From NCBI RefSeq assembly GCF_003610555.1, contig NZ_RAPQ01000008.1, positions 2,286,490 to 2,350,489 on the forward strand: a stretch of DNA of 64,000 nt, read 5' to 3'. The notes below the pieces were generated by a model. It saw nothing but the letters and a program-made list of their open reading frames with translations, did not search any database and had not been told where the DNA came from. This stretch comes from Marinifilum flexuosum (GTDB taxonomy: Bacteria; Bacteroidota; Bacteroidia; Bacteroidales; Marinifilaceae). Position numbers and translations under genes: made by a program. This document shows, piece by piece, positions 1 through 8,871 of the stretch (positions within the stretch are counted from its first letter, which is position 1; each line of letters begins with the position of its first letter).

Positions 1-113
1 TAGGTTGGGCATTGCGACAGTATTCAAAATTTAATCCCGATTGGGTCAAAGAATTTATCTCCAGGTATCCTTTGTCGCCGTTAAGTATTCGCGAAGGCAG
101 TAAATATTTGTAA
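1..113 (+). CDS. C-terminal end of a DNA alkylation repair (AlkD-like) protein, partial
   Basis: The window opens inside a reading frame (codons from base 3) that ends at a TAA at 111-113. The 36 visible residues include WALRQYSKFNPDWVKEFI and LSPLSIREGSKYL. This resembles the last HEAT-like helices of AlkD-type DNA alkylation repair proteins, which end in a similar WALRxYsk...LSPLSxRE pattern. Proteins of this family excise N-alkylated bases from DNA. Only the tail is visible, so the assignment rests on a short motif and the upstream part cannot be judged. Confidence 0.6.
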   Translation, partial: GWALRQYSKFNPDWVKEFISRYPLSPLSIREGSKYL

Positions 114-142
114 ATTTCCGGCAAATTTAAAACTTATTTCAA

Positions 143-475
143 ATGCAAGACATCTATCCGGAAATGATTAAAAATTTGCCTGAAGCTGATATTCCTTTTA
201 ATGGAGTTCGCGGTTGGGTAGCGCAAGGAGAAAACCATCAGATTGTATTTTTTGATATTGAACCAATTGGAGAAGTGCCTCGCCATTCGCATGGAGCACA
301 GTGGGGAATGATGATTGATGGAGATATGGATCTAACGATTGATGGTGAAACCAAAAAATATAGAAAAGGCGATCATTATTTTATACCAGATGGGGTTTTA
401 CATTCAGCTAAATTTAATCGAAGAACCATTGTAATGGACTATTTCGCGGAAAGCGATCGATATAAGCTGAAATAA
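143..475 (+). CDS. small cupin-domain protein
   Basis: A 110-residue single-domain cupin (Cupin_2-like). The two cupin motifs are visible: PRHSHGAQWGMMIDGDMDLTIDG (about residues 46-69) and the second half GDHYFIPDGVLHSAKF (about 76-92). The histidines HSH and the later H are the likely metal ligands. The canonical glutamate of motif 1 is replaced by glutamine or tryptophan in this stretch. There is no signal peptide, so it is cytoplasmic. It starts 29 bases after the preceding stop and may be in the same transcript. Substrate unknown. Confidence 0.8.
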   Translation: MQDIYPEMIKNLPEADIPFNGVRGWVAQGENHQIVFFDIEPIGEVPRHSHGAQWGMMIDGDMDLTIDGETKKYRKGDHYFIPDGVLHSAKFNRRTIVMDYFAESDRYKLK

Positions 476-521
476 TTCTTTAAAGCTTGATATTTTTTTT
501 GATTTAACTTTTCTCGCATAA

Positions 522-556
522 GTTTACAGGCAATCAGGGGCTTTTTGCCTGTAAAC
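522..556. repeat. 12-bp perfect inverted repeat in an intergenic gap
   Basis: GTTTACAGGCAA at 522-533 is exactly inverted at 545-556, with an 11-base loop. It lies between the cupin and MATE genes. No T-tract follows on either strand, so it is not a typical intrinsic terminator. It may be a processing hairpin or a REP-like repeat. Confidence 0.6.
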
Positions 557-641
557 AAATACCACTTATCGACTTTTGATAAATTTTACTTGGAATTAGT
601 CTTTGTTGCCAGGCATTCTTGGTACATTTGTCCCACTTTCT

Positions 642-2000
642 ATGGATAAAAACAGCCAAAACGTATACGAATTAGAGAATGCCAAAGTAAGCAGCTTGCT
701 GTGGAAATATTTTTGGCCTGCATTTACAGGAGTTGTAATTAACTCACTGTATAATGTGGTTGATCGTATATTTATAGGCCAAGGTGTTGGATCAATTGCA
801 CTTTCGGGATTAAGTGCGGTATATCCTATCATGCTTATTCTTATGGCATTTGGCATGCTAATAGGGTTGGGAGCAGGTGTTCGAATCTCAATAAACCTTG
901 GTAAGAAAGACTTTAAAAGAGCAGAATGGGTTTTGGGTAACTCTTTTATCCTAATGCTTATTGTGTCAGCCATAATTACCATTTTGGGTTTTGCCATTAA
1001 AGATCCACTTTTGCAATTGTTTGGAGTTTCTGTAGACACCAAGGATATAGCAAATGAATACTTGAATATCATTTTATATGGTGCTGTTTTTAACGTGGTT
1101 GGTTTTTCTTTGAACAATTTGATTCGTTCTGAAGGGAATGCAAAAATTGCCATGTACTCCATGTTAATTAGTGCAGGAACCAATATAGTTCTCGATCCAA
1201 TATTCATCTTTCTTTTGGATATGGGAGTTGCTGGAGCAGCTTATGCGACCATTATATCTCAACTAATCTTGTGTATTTGGGTGATCAAACACTTTAGAAG
1301 TAATCGATCTGTAATTAGATTGAGTGCCACTAATTTTAAGTTGAATCCTCAAATTATTTGGTATATCATTTCCATTGGATTTGCACCGTTCTCTATGCAA
1401 ATTGCAGGTAGTTTTGTGCAAGGATTGTATAATGTACAGTTGATTAAATTTAGCAATGATGTTGCCATAGCAGCCATGGGAGTAATCAATTCGGTTGCCA
1501 TGCTAATTGTGATGACTATTGTTGCCATTAATATGGCGGCACAACCAATTTTCGGATTTAGTCATGGAGCCAAACATTTCGATAGAGTTAAAGAGACTTT
1601 AAAAATTTGTATGATTGCTGCAACAGGTATTGCTGTATTTGGGTGGATAATGGTTCAAATATTTCCTGAAACCATGGTACTAGCTTTTAATAGCACCGAC
1701 AAGGAATTATTGGAGGTGGGTGCCAAAGGACTTCAAACCTTTCTAATCGCTCTTCCGGTGGTTGGATTTCAAATTATTGTAGGAAATTACTTTCAATCCA
1801 TAGGAAAAGCAGGAGTTTCAGCATTGCTTACCTTAATGCGACAAGTAATTCTGTTGATTCCTATTCTTTTTATACTACCCAATTATTTAGGACTTGATGG
1901 AGTTTGGTTTGCAGGACCAATTTCAGATGTTGGTTCAGCTATGGTGGCAGGAATCTTTATCATCAGAGAGTTCAGAAAGCTGAATAATCAAATTGCTTAG
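642..2000 (+). CDS. MATE family efflux transporter
   Basis: A polytopic inner-membrane protein with about 12 hydrophobic segments arranged as two MatE halves. It is expected to export drugs or metabolites in exchange for Na+ or H+. Recognisable family features are the early WKYFWPAFTGVVINSLYNVVDRIFIGQGVG and, in the second half, AAQPIFGFSHGAKHFDRVKETL. An in-frame TTG exists at 603, but the ATG at 642 gives 452 residues, the usual family length, and begins MDKNSQNVYELENAKVSSL as in Bacteroidota homologues. I choose 642. It stands alone, with no regulator next to it. Confidence 0.9.
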   Translation: MDKNSQNVYELENAKVSSLLWKYFWPAFTGVVINSLYNVVDRIFIGQGVGSIALSGLSAVYPIMLILMAFGMLIGLGAGVRISINLGKKDFKRAEWVLGNSFILMLIVSAIITILGFAIKDPLLQLFGVSVDTKDIANEYLNIILYGAVFNVVGFSLNNLIRSEGNAKIAMYSMLISAGTNIVLDPIFIFLLDMGVAGAAYATIISQLILCIWVIKHFRSNRSVIRLSATNFKLNPQIIWYIISIGFAPFSMQIAGSFVQGLYNVQLIKFSNDVAIAAMGVINSVAMLIVMTIVAINMAAQPIFGFSHGAKHFDRVKETLKICMIAATGIAVFGWIMVQIFPETMVLAFNSTDKELLEVGAKGLQTFLIALPVVGFQIIVGNYFQSIGKAGVSALLTLMRQVILLIPILFILPNYLGLDGVWFAGPISDVGSAMVAGIFIIREFRKLNNQIA

Positions 2001-2122
2001 TCCCCATATTTTCAGATAGAACAGATTCATCATTCTAAATAAGCAGACTTATGAAATATTAATCTGCTCAATCCCTTGAATTTTTGTATTTTATACTTCG
2101 ATATGTCAAATGAAGGGACAAG

Positions 2123-4738
2123 ATGAGAAGTGTATTGGTATTTCTGTTTTTCTTTTTACTGTTTGGTTGTTATTCCCAGGATGTTCCACTTGTTAATGAA
2201 CAACATCCAAGGATAGAGTTGAGCCAGGAGCGCTTTGACTGGTTAAAAGCGAATATATCCAGTGGAGAGTGTCAGGAAACTTACCAGCGATTTAAAAGTG
2301 CTTACGATAGAAATTGGGTTACCAGTTCAAAAACCTATATGGTTGGATCGGATTCTACACAATGGAATTATGAGTTTGGCTCGAGCGATGCATTCCAAAT
2401 GTCGCGTATGACTGCTTTTTTGTTGAAAATGGGAACAGATGGATTGGCTTTGAAGCGTTGTGAATTCATCATTTCGAGATATGTAGAATACCTGAACTCT
2501 TTAAACTTCGACAATTACTCAGGAGATACCAAAGAGAACCTTCTTAGGAACAATTGTAATTATGGAGGAATTCTTCTCGATTGGACTTACAATGATGTTC
2601 CTCAGCGGAAGAGACAACAACTTTCAAGAGCTTTGTTCCGGGTGTTGGAATACTTTATGGACAATTATGTCCTGACTCCTTCAGGCAATAGCTACGTAAC
2701 CAGTCACAACATATACAATTGTGGAATTACCATGCATGCAGCCTTGGCTTTGCACGGAGCTGATGGTTTATCGTCAGGCCAGATGTCGGATGTAAATTCC
2801 TGGTACAAAACCTTGGTTGGCAAATGGGAAAATGGCATTCTACCAGCCTTTGCTCACTTTCGTGATGATGATGGAGGTTGGAATTGGGGCGCTGCTTATT
2901 CCATGTTTGGATTACCTCGTCAGTACCAGTTTTTTGATGACATGAAAATCGCTACCGGAACTGATTACTACCAGGAACAAGCCTGGATAAGAGAATCCAT
3001 CAATCAATACTGGTATTTCTATCGTCCGGATAACTATACCATTCATTTGGGTGATGCTGTAATTGATTTAGATCAGGCCAACAGGGTAATGTATCGTCAT
3101 GCAGCTGAGTTTGGCGACGAAAGAAGTCAGTATTTGGTTCAAAAATATGGAGCCACTCAATACCTGAACAATTCGAACCTGGTATTCCAGAAACTTCTGT
3201 TTAAGGATTTTGAAGCTGCAACGATTTCGCATCCCGAACCTCCTTTAGATTGGTGGGCCGACAAAACCGGATTGGCCGTTAGCCGAACTTCGTGGGATGA
3301 GGATGCCACCATGCTTTGGTATTACTGTGCTCCAGCCAAACGAGCCGATCATGAGCACAGAGATAACAACCATTTTGTAATTATAAGAGACAAACCCCAA
3401 ATATTGGATGCTGGTCATTACGACTCTTATGCCACAAATCATTATAACAATTACTATTCGCGCACCATTGCACACAATTCCATTTGTGTATTCGATGGAT
3501 CAGAGTCTTACCGTGCCTTTGGACGATCTGTTTCGAATGATGGCGGACAGATATGGACCGATCGATTGGAGAATGTAGGTGAGGTTACAAATAGTAATCA
3601 CAGAAGAGGAGAATGGCTCAAGTTTGCAGCTGGCGATGAGTATGCCTATTATATCAGCGATGCGGCAGATTCTTATGCATCCGATAAATTGGATCGGTTT
3701 GAACGTAGGTTGTTGTATCATAAGCCTGATAGGGTAATTGTGTTGGATCATTTGCATTTGCGAAATGTGTCGTCGAAAGAGCGAAAGGCTAAGTACATCA
3801 ATCACTTTGCCAATCGTCCTGATATAAATGGTCAGGTGGTGAATACTGCGGTTGCCAATAAAATTATCACCTACAATGGCAAGGATTATAAGGCATCACA
3901 TGGAAATGGAAATGTAGCCATTCGCACTTTGCTGCCGGAATCTACCACCACAACCTTAATTGGAGGAAGTGCTTATGAATATTGGGTAAATGGAACCAAC
4001 TATCCGCCAAATAACAGTCCTGATTTTGAATTGGCACATCCCGGAACGTGGAGAATAGAGGTTGAGCCAACGCAAGTAAGCGAGGATTTGGTTTATCTGC
4101 ATACCATTAAAATTGGAGACAATCAAAATCCGTCGAATGCAGGTGGTGAACTGTTTGAAAACGGTAGTACCATTGGTGTTGATTGGGAGAACCACCTGTA
4201 CTTGTTCCATTCTAAAGGAGATACATTAAATTCTACCTACTCGGTAAATCCGCTTGACGGAAACCGAACCATAAAGATTTTTGCTTTGGATATGCAGGCC
4301 AATACCTCTTATGGTGTGTTTATAAATGATGATTTGGCCAGAACAGGAGATTCCAACGAGGATGGTATTTTTGAGATTACGGTTGATCTGGCTGAAGGAG
4401 TGTACAATTTGGTGGTTCGTGATACCATTGCTGGAGATCCCAATCCTGGTACCGATCCTGAGCCAGATCCTACACCCGAACCAGGCGATGAGGCAGAAGG
4501 AGAGGTGAAGGTATATCCAAATCCAAGTGATGGTATTTTTACCGTATTGATTGAACACGATGAGGTGAATGAATTTCACTTGAGTGCATTCGATTCTGCA
4601 GGGAGGAAGATCATGGAATATTTAAATTCGGGAAATCGTGCTGATTTGAACCTGAATGGACTTTCTTCTGGTGTCTACTATATACTCATACGATATCTCG
4701 ATAAGCAGGTGAAGCGAAAGATTGTGCTTGTTGATTAA
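2123..4738 (+). CDS. secreted heparinase II/III-family polysaccharide lyase with type IX secretion domain
   Basis: An 871-residue exported protein. A hydrophobic leader (residues 1-17) ends in LLFGC, which looks like a lipobox. An alpha-helical toroid region (about 40-350) is followed by a heparinase II/III-type beta-sandwich. That part includes HEHRDNNHFVI near residue 410 and DRFERRLLYHKPDRVIVLDHLHLRN. A proline/aspartate-rich linker (about 772-790) leads to a C-terminal type A sorting domain starting VKVYPNPSDGIF (about 794) and ending in a Lys-rich strand, as in cargo of the Por/type IX secretion system. It probably cleaves an acidic polysaccharide by beta-elimination; the substrate (heparin-like, alginate or ulvan) cannot be read from the sequence. 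No SusCD pair is adjacent. Confidence 0.8.
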   Translation: MRSVLVFLFFFLLFGCYSQDVPLVNEQHPRIELSQERFDWLKANISSGECQETYQRFKSAYDRNWVTSSKTYMVGSDSTQWNYEFGSSDAFQMSRMTAFLLKMGTDGLALKRCEFIISRYVEYLNSLNFDNYSGDTKENLLRNNCNYGGILLDWTYNDVPQRKRQQLSRALFRVLEYFMDNYVLTPSGNSYVTSHNIYNCGITMHAALALHGADGLSSGQMSDVNSWYKTLVGKWENGILPAFAHFRDDDGGWNWGAAYSMFGLPRQYQFFDDMKIATGTDYYQEQAWIRESINQYWYFYRPDNYTIHLGDAVIDLDQANRVMYRHAAEFGDERSQYLVQKYGATQYLNNSNLVFQKLLFKDFEAATISHPEPPLDWWADKTGLAVSRTSWDEDATMLWYYCAPAKRADHEHRDNNHFVIIRDKPQILDAGHYDSYATNHYNNYYSRTIAHNSICVFDGSESYRAFGRSVSNDGGQIWTDRLENVGEVTNSNHRRGEWLKFAAGDEYAYYISDAADSYASDKLDRFERRLLYHKPDRVIVLDHLHLRNVSSKERKAKYINHFANRPDINGQVVNTAVANKIITYNGKDYKASHGNGNVAIRTLLPESTTTTLIGGSAYEYWVNGTNYPPNNSPDFELAHPGTWRIEVEPTQVSEDLVYLHTIKIGDNQNPSNAGGELFENGSTIGVDWENHLYLFHSKGDTLNSTYSVNPLDGNRTIKIFALDMQANTSYGVFINDDLARTGDSNEDGIFEITVDLAEGVYNLVVRDTIAGDPNPGTDPEPDPTPEPGDEAEGEVKVYPNPSDGIFTVLIEHDEVNEFHLSAFDSAGRKIMEYLNSGNRADLNLNGLSSGVYYILIRYLDKQVKRKIVLVD

Positions 4739-5067
4739 ATAAAAAACGATTATAAATTGTCTGATATTGATGACATCGAGCTTATGATAGCCTCAACACG
4801 ATTGAAATGAAGTTTTGATCGATTAAAATTCGCCAAACAGGCTTTATATCATTCACAAAAGAATAAAAAGTAGTTTAACAGGTTTGCTAAGTTTTGAATA
4901 AATGTTCCCAATGTATTCAACACGATTTAAACTGTTGGAAAAGATATGATAATGCTCTCGCAGAAATGTAAAGGCAAATTTGCTGCAAAAAAGATCTCTC
5001 GATGATTTGTAATCAACCAAAATCAGTTGTATGAGTAGGAAGTTCGTCAATGCCCATAATTTTCTCT
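4739..5067. other. non-coding gap, no gene recognised
   Basis: About 330 bases between the lyase and the lactonase. A 65-codon minus-strand frame (4853-5050) crosses it, but the translation matches nothing I know and has no convincing start context. I see no repeat, tRNA or strong terminator here, only a promoter-like element at its right end. Confidence 0.5.
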
Positions 5068-5075
5068 TATCTTTG
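5068..5075 (+). promoter_or_regulatory. Bacteroidota-type -7 element (TATCTTTG)
   Basis: TATCTTTG fits the TAnnTTTG -7 consensus of Bacteroidota primary sigma factors. It lies 20 bases before the lactonase start codon. I found no clear TTTG -33 element at the expected distance, so this is a half-supported promoter. Confidence 0.45.
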
Positions 5076-5095
5076 AGTGAATAAATTCAAATCTC

Positions 5096-6202
5096 ATGAA
5101 TAAATCTACAATCCTATTGGCGCTGATATCAATTTTTGCACTATCATGCAATCAATCAAAAGAGAAGAAAATGACTCAGGCAGCCTATTCTATTTATGTA
5201 GGTACCTACACCTACACCGATACCGACTCTAAGGGAATCTATAAAATCACGATGAACAAATCGGGAAAGTTTGGCGAACTGAGTTTACAAGCTGAAACAA
5301 AGAATCCATCTTTCTTGTGTTTTGCCAATAAGGGTGAAAATTTACTTGCCATTAATGAGATCAATTCATTGGATGGAGTAGGGAGTGTTGAAAGCTATAA
5401 GATAGGTGATCAGCTTGAGTTAATCAGCAGAAAATCGAGTGGAGGAGCACATCCTTGTTTTGTTACAGAAAAGGATGGAATTGTTCTAACAGCAAACTAT
5501 ACAGGTGGAAATACGGGTTTACTGCGAGTTGATGAAAAAGGAAATCTTTCTGAATTATTGGATGTAAATCAGCACGAAGGATCAGGAAGCGTTGAGGGCA
5601 GACAAGATGCACCGCATGCTCATAGCATCTGGTTTCAACCCAATAAAAATAGAGCGATTGCTGTGGATTTGGGCAGCAACGAATTGTGGATTTCTACCAT
5701 TTCGGATGATAAATTTAACAATGCAGAGCGCATTGCAATGCCTGAAGGGGCAGGGCCACGACATTTGACCTTCCATCCCAGTGGCAAGTTTATTTATGTG
5801 ATTAATGAACTAAGCAATACAATCACCATTCTAAAGGGAGAAAGCCTACAAATTATTGACAATGTGAATACCTTGTCAAAAGCTTTTGAAGGAAGTAGTT
5901 TTACTGCAGATATTCACATTTCATCCGATGGAAAGTTTCTGTACGGTTCTAATCGCGGGCACAACAGCATTGTGATATATGCAGTATTGGAAGATGGAGG
6001 ATTGGAATTGATAGGACATGAATCAACGCGTGGTGATCATCCTCGTAATTTTAGCCTGAGTCCTGATGGGAAGTTTTTGATTGTGGCCAATCAGAATACC
6101 AATAATTTGGTTTGCTTTAAGCGCAATAAAAAAACAGGTTTACTCACTTTCGTTGATGAGACAAAAGCAGCTAAACCTGTTTGTGTATTATTCCAAAAGT
6201 AA
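5096..6202 (+). CDS. lactonase-family beta-propeller lipoprotein (6-phosphogluconolactonase-like)
   Basis: A 368-residue lipoprotein: signal peptide with lipobox IFALSC (Cys18), then a seven-bladed lactonase propeller from about residue 30 to the end. Family landmarks are YVGTYTYTDTDSKGIY, PSFLCFANKGENLLAINE, QDAPHAHSIWFQPN, GAGPRHLTFHPSGKFIYVINEL and SRGHNSIVIYAV-like blades. Homologues (YbhE/Pgl, muconate-cyclase-like) hydrolyse sugar lactones, but a lipid-anchored envelope location argues against a role in the cytoplasmic pentose phosphate pathway. It is monocistronic, followed by a hairpin at 6205-6231. Confidence 0.85.
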   Translation: MNKSTILLALISIFALSCNQSKEKKMTQAAYSIYVGTYTYTDTDSKGIYKITMNKSGKFGELSLQAETKNPSFLCFANKGENLLAINEINSLDGVGSVESYKIGDQLELISRKSSGGAHPCFVTEKDGIVLTANYTGGNTGLLRVDEKGNLSELLDVNQHEGSGSVEGRQDAPHAHSIWFQPNKNRAIAVDLGSNELWISTISDDKFNNAERIAMPEGAGPRHLTFHPSGKFIYVINELSNTITILKGESLQIIDNVNTLSKAFEGSSFTADIHISSDGKFLYGSNRGHNSIVIYAVLEDGGLELIGHESTRGDHPRNFSLSPDGKFLIVANQNTNNLVCFKRNKKTGLLTFVDETKAAKPVCVLFQK

Positions 6203-6204
6203 AC

Positions 6205-6231
6205 CTGCTCCTGTAAATTTGGAATTTACAG
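6205..6231 (-). repeat. inverted partial copy of the dispersed multi-hairpin repeat
   Basis: Three bases after the lactonase stop is a stem CTGTAAATT/AATTTACAG preceded by CTGCTC. This is the reverse complement of the last hairpin (ACCTGTRAATT...AATTCACAGGAGCAG) of the longer repeats at 31444, 35180 and 62569. It may also serve as a 3' stabilising hairpin for the lactonase mRNA. Confidence 0.6.
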
Positions 6232-6249
6232 CTTGTGAGAAAAGGATTT

Positions 6250-6564
6250 TTAATCCGTTTCAATTGCAGAGAATTCAATCAACATTAAATGGTCTGTTTG
6301 TTTTAGGTCAGGATAAAAGCCAAGCAAAACAGACCATAATTCTTCTTTAGAATCAAAACCATCCTTCTTGATTTCTTCTATTGTGAGTTCATCAAAGCTC
6401 TTGTGTATCACTTTCGTGATTTGTATTTCAATTGAAGGCTTGTCATCAAATATGGCTTCGCCTTTTCCCAATTCAGGAACAGGTTCATCAACTCTTGCAG
6501 TTTGTATTTTGTTTCCGTTTTTAATGGCCTCATAAAAATCGGAATGGAAATGGATTTGGGACAT
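6250..6564 (-). CDS. ASCH-domain protein
   Basis: A 104-residue single-domain protein. The pattern FYEAIKNGNKIQTARVDEPVPELGKGEAIFDD, then IQITKVIHKSFDELTIEEIKKDGF and SKEELWSVLLGFYP, is typical of the ASCH fold (PUA-related). This domain binds RNA or acts on modified nucleosides such as N4-acetylcytidine. It is the last gene of a minus-strand run VOC-Nudix-ASCH. A CGCAAAG repeat fills the 110 bases between it and the Nudix gene. Specific substrate unknown. Confidence 0.75.
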   Translation of the reverse strand: MSQIHFHSDFYEAIKNGNKIQTARVDEPVPELGKGEAIFDDKPSIEIQITKVIHKSFDELTIEEIKKDGFDSKEELWSVLLGFYPDLKQTDHLMLIEFSAIETD

Positions 6565-6578
6565 GTATTAAATTGTTG

Positions 6579-6648
6579 GTTTCACGCAAAGATTGCAAAG
6601 GTAAAAAAAGAAAGCGCAAAGAATCATTTGAAATCTTTGCGCTGTAGT
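6579..6648. repeat. CGCAAAG-type intergenic repeat with hairpin
   Basis: The segment contains CACGCAAAG and then AGCGCAAAGA...TCTTTGCGCT forming a stem. Related sequence with the same CGCAAAG words occurs at 37463-37512 and 37641-37690. It separates the ASCH and Nudix genes and could act as a weak terminator or processing site. Confidence 0.55.
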
Positions 6649-6674
6649 ATTTCTTTAGTACTTTCGGAATGGAG

Positions 6675-7124
6675 CTATATGGTATTCACTTCTATATTTT
6701 TGTTTAAACGATTGTTTACTTCTGCAAAAACCAGGTTTTGTATATCAGGATAGGTTAAATCCTCAGGCAAGTCCTTAAAGAAACGAATTTCGGCAATCTC
6801 AGATTTCGGTAATTCTCCCAAATAAGTAATATTGGCAAAGAAGATTCTTCCATAATTGATTTCACCTTTCCAATCACATGAATAGTCTGCAATCAGTTTT
6901 AGGCTAAATTCTTTGGCTCCGGTTTCTTCGTACAGCTCTCTTCTGGCTGCCTGTAGTGCGGTTTCATTCGCTTCAATGTGACCTGCAGGCATTTCCCAGC
7001 TCTCACGCATTCTATGACGCACAAACACCCATGTGTTTTGGTATTTCGAACAAACGATAGAATACTTTAAATTTTCTTCCGGTATGCTTAAGGGATCTAA
7101 AAAATTAACGATTGGTTTTGTCAT
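6675..7124 (-). CDS. Nudix hydrolase
   Basis: A 149-residue protein. The Nudix box runs from G48 to G69: GHIEANETALQAARRELYEE then TG, matching Gx5Ex7REUxEExGU with all catalytic residues kept. It follows WEMPAGHIE. Such enzymes hydrolyse nucleoside diphosphates linked to another moiety (oxidised dNTPs, ADP-ribose, sugar nucleotides). It lies 9 bases downstream of the VOC gene, so the two are probably co-transcribed. Cytoplasmic; substrate not predictable. Confidence 0.9.
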   Translation of the reverse strand: MTKPIVNFLDPLSIPEENLKYSIVCSKYQNTWVFVRHRMRESWEMPAGHIEANETALQAARRELYEETGAKEFSLKLIADYSCDWKGEINYGRIFFANITYLGELPKSEIAEIRFFKDLPEDLTYPDIQNLVFAEVNNRLNKNIEVNTI

Positions 7125-7133
7125 GTATGTATA

Positions 7134-7559
7134 TTATTCAGAGGTTGATTTTCCTTTGTACATCTCACTAAATGGACCTTCAATGGGTTCCCAAAGTTCT
7201 ACTTTATTTCCTTCCGGATCAAGAATCCAGCCAAATTTTCCATATTCGAATACTTGCATCTCACCAACAATCTCAACACCTTCTTCTTTCAACACTTTGA
7301 GCAATTCCTCAAGGTTCTCAACACGATAATTGAACATGAAATCTTTCTTCGAAGGCTGAAAATATTCAGTGTTCTCATCAAACGGTCCCCAAATGGTAAA
7401 TCCACTCTCTTCAGGCTTACTGGTTTTCTGCCATTCAAATACGCCACCATATTCATCAGGGCATTGAATGCCCAAATGTTTGTTATACCATTCTCTTGTG
7501 CTTTTGGGATCTTTGGTTTTGAAAAAGATACCGCCTATTCCTGTTACGCGTTTTTGCAT
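7134..7559 (-). CDS. VOC family (glyoxalase/bleomycin-resistance fold) protein
   Basis: A 141-residue protein starting at the ATG at 7557-7559 (MQKRVTGIGGIFFKTKDP). The frame stays open upstream to 7787, but that part crosses a terminator and the neighbouring gene, so the inner ATG is preferred. Two beta-alpha-beta-beta-beta modules are visible: GGIFFKTKDPKSTREWYNKHLG and FMFNYRVENLEELLKVLKEEGVEIV...FGWILDPEGNKVELWEP. The C-terminal E of KVELWEP is the usual metal ligand. It is probably a small-molecule lyase, isomerase or resistance protein, first gene of the VOC-Nudix-ASCH set. Confidence 0.88.
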   Translation of the reverse strand: MQKRVTGIGGIFFKTKDPKSTREWYNKHLGIQCPDEYGGVFEWQKTSKPEESGFTIWGPFDENTEYFQPSKKDFMFNYRVENLEELLKVLKEEGVEIVGEMQVFEYGKFGWILDPEGNKVELWEPIEGPFSEMYKGKSTSE

Positions 7560-7600
7560 AGAGTAAAGATTTTCTAAGATTTCTGATTCTTTTAAAGATA

Positions 7601-7638
7601 AATAAAAAAGTCCTTTGAGTTTAAACCCAAAGGACTTT
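7601..7638 (-). terminator. intrinsic terminator after the kelch lipoprotein
   Basis: An 11-bp perfect stem, AAAGTCCTTTG (7607-7617) with CAAAGGACTTT (7628-7638), is followed on the minus strand by TTTTTTATTT. It lies just after the kelch gene stop and before the VOC gene start, separating the two transcripts. Confidence 0.85.
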
Positions 7639-7659
7639 ATCTTTTTGAAAGCTACAATT

Positions 7660-8730
7660 TTAATTGTCATTGTCATCTTGATCCATAACGGGATTGAATT
7701 CCCAAGTATCGTCAAAGTAATAACCAGAACCGGGAAGAGTACCTGTAGTGATAAAACCTCTATTATCCAGGCTAAACGCAACTGCATCTGTTCTTGAATT
7801 AATTTCCAATTCTAAAGGTGTTTTCTCTTCCCAATGATCCAGTATTGGATCGTATTCCCATACATCTCTTAATAATTTTCCGATGTGTCCGGTTGTAATG
7901 TAGCCTTTGTCATTGATTACAAATGAAACGGCTTGTGTACGCATAACATTTTCCCATCGATTATCTTTATGTAAATTTTTTTTTCTAGACCATCCGTTAA
8001 ATGTATTTGTTATAGATGCAGGATCATACTCCCATACCTGACGCATATTATTTTCACCAGAAACAATGTATGCTTTGTTGTTAATTACAAAGGCAGTCGA
8101 ATTTCTTGTCCTTTCTCCATCTTCATTATCAAAATTGACTTTGCTCCAAATTCCATTTTCGAATTTGTAGAAATCTTTAAGGTTGCATCTGTCATCATCT
8201 TCTATGAATCCATAGCCAGTTCCAACATAGCCAATGTCATTTATTGAAAAAGCAACAGCACCTTGTCTTGCTGAAGGGCCATTGGTCATGTCAATTGGAT
8301 TTGGATTCCAGATTCCAGTTGTTGGATCAAATTCATAAAAATCGGCTAGTCGTTCATCATTGATATTTACACCTGATCCAACATAAGCTTTCCCATTGGC
8401 AATAAATGCAACAGCTTCTGTTCTGGCTTCTCCTGGGAATTCACTCATTATCTTTGTCCATCCGTCCTCTAAACTGTATTTGTAAAAAGATTTTAAGCAC
8501 TTGTACTCAACAAACCAAGGAGAATCATTGGAATCACCTTCTTTGGTTCCAGTACAACCTGTTCCCACATAAGCGTAATCGCCAATAACAAAGCTCACGG
8601 CTCCACTACGTCTTTCTCCTTCAAAACTAGATGATTTGATCCAGTTGCCTTTAAGGCTTTCACTATCAGAACATGAAAATAAAGAAAAAGCTAAAATTAA
8701 AATTAGTAATATTCTTTCCGTCATAAACAT
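7660..8730 (-). CDS. kelch-repeat lipoprotein
   Basis: A 356-residue lipoprotein with lipobox AFSLFSC near residue 20. Six copies of a kelch blade motif follow, of the form R-x-x-AVAF-x-I-x-x-x-x-YVGTG: RSGAVSFVIGDYAYVGTG, RTEAVAFIANGKAYVGSG, RQGAVAFSINDIGYVGTG, then three more. Each is followed by a WEYDP/FYEFDP-type strand. Six blades predict a six-bladed propeller at the cell envelope. Such proteins bind ligands or partner proteins; I see no catalytic signature. An alternative start (MTERILL) lies two codons in. Monocistronic with its own terminator. Confidence 0.85.
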   Translation of the reverse strand: MFMTERILLILILAFSLFSCSDSESLKGNWIKSSSFEGERRSGAVSFVIGDYAYVGTGCTGTKEGDSNDSPWFVEYKCLKSFYKYSLEDGWTKIMSEFPGEARTEAVAFIANGKAYVGSGVNINDERLADFYEFDPTTGIWNPNPIDMTNGPSARQGAVAFSINDIGYVGTGYGFIEDDDRCNLKDFYKFENGIWSKVNFDNEDGERTRNSTAFVINNKAYIVSGENNMRQVWEYDPASITNTFNGWSRKKNLHKDNRWENVMRTQAVSFVINDKGYITTGHIGKLLRDVWEYDPILDHWEEKTPLELEINSRTDAVAFSLDNRGFITTGTLPGSGYYFDDTWEFNPVMDQDDNDN

Positions 8731-8871
8731 TATTTAGTTAAGATTTGTTCGGTAAAGATAATTATTACTATGGAACAATTTACCTGTCAAGTGTGTCAAG
8801 TTTAGTATAACGAAATTGTAAAGTTAAGCTTGGATATTTTTAAGATTAAAGCTAGAATGTAAAGTTTGAAA

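Noticed and set aside
596-1207. 203-codon minus-strand frame opposite the MATE gene
   Set aside because: The plus strand encodes a clear membrane transporter with all family motifs; the antisense product matches nothing.
4853-5050. 65-codon minus-strand frame in the gap before the lactonase gene
   Set aside because: No recognisable family, no start context, AT-rich gap, and the plus-strand promoter for the lactonase lies beside it.
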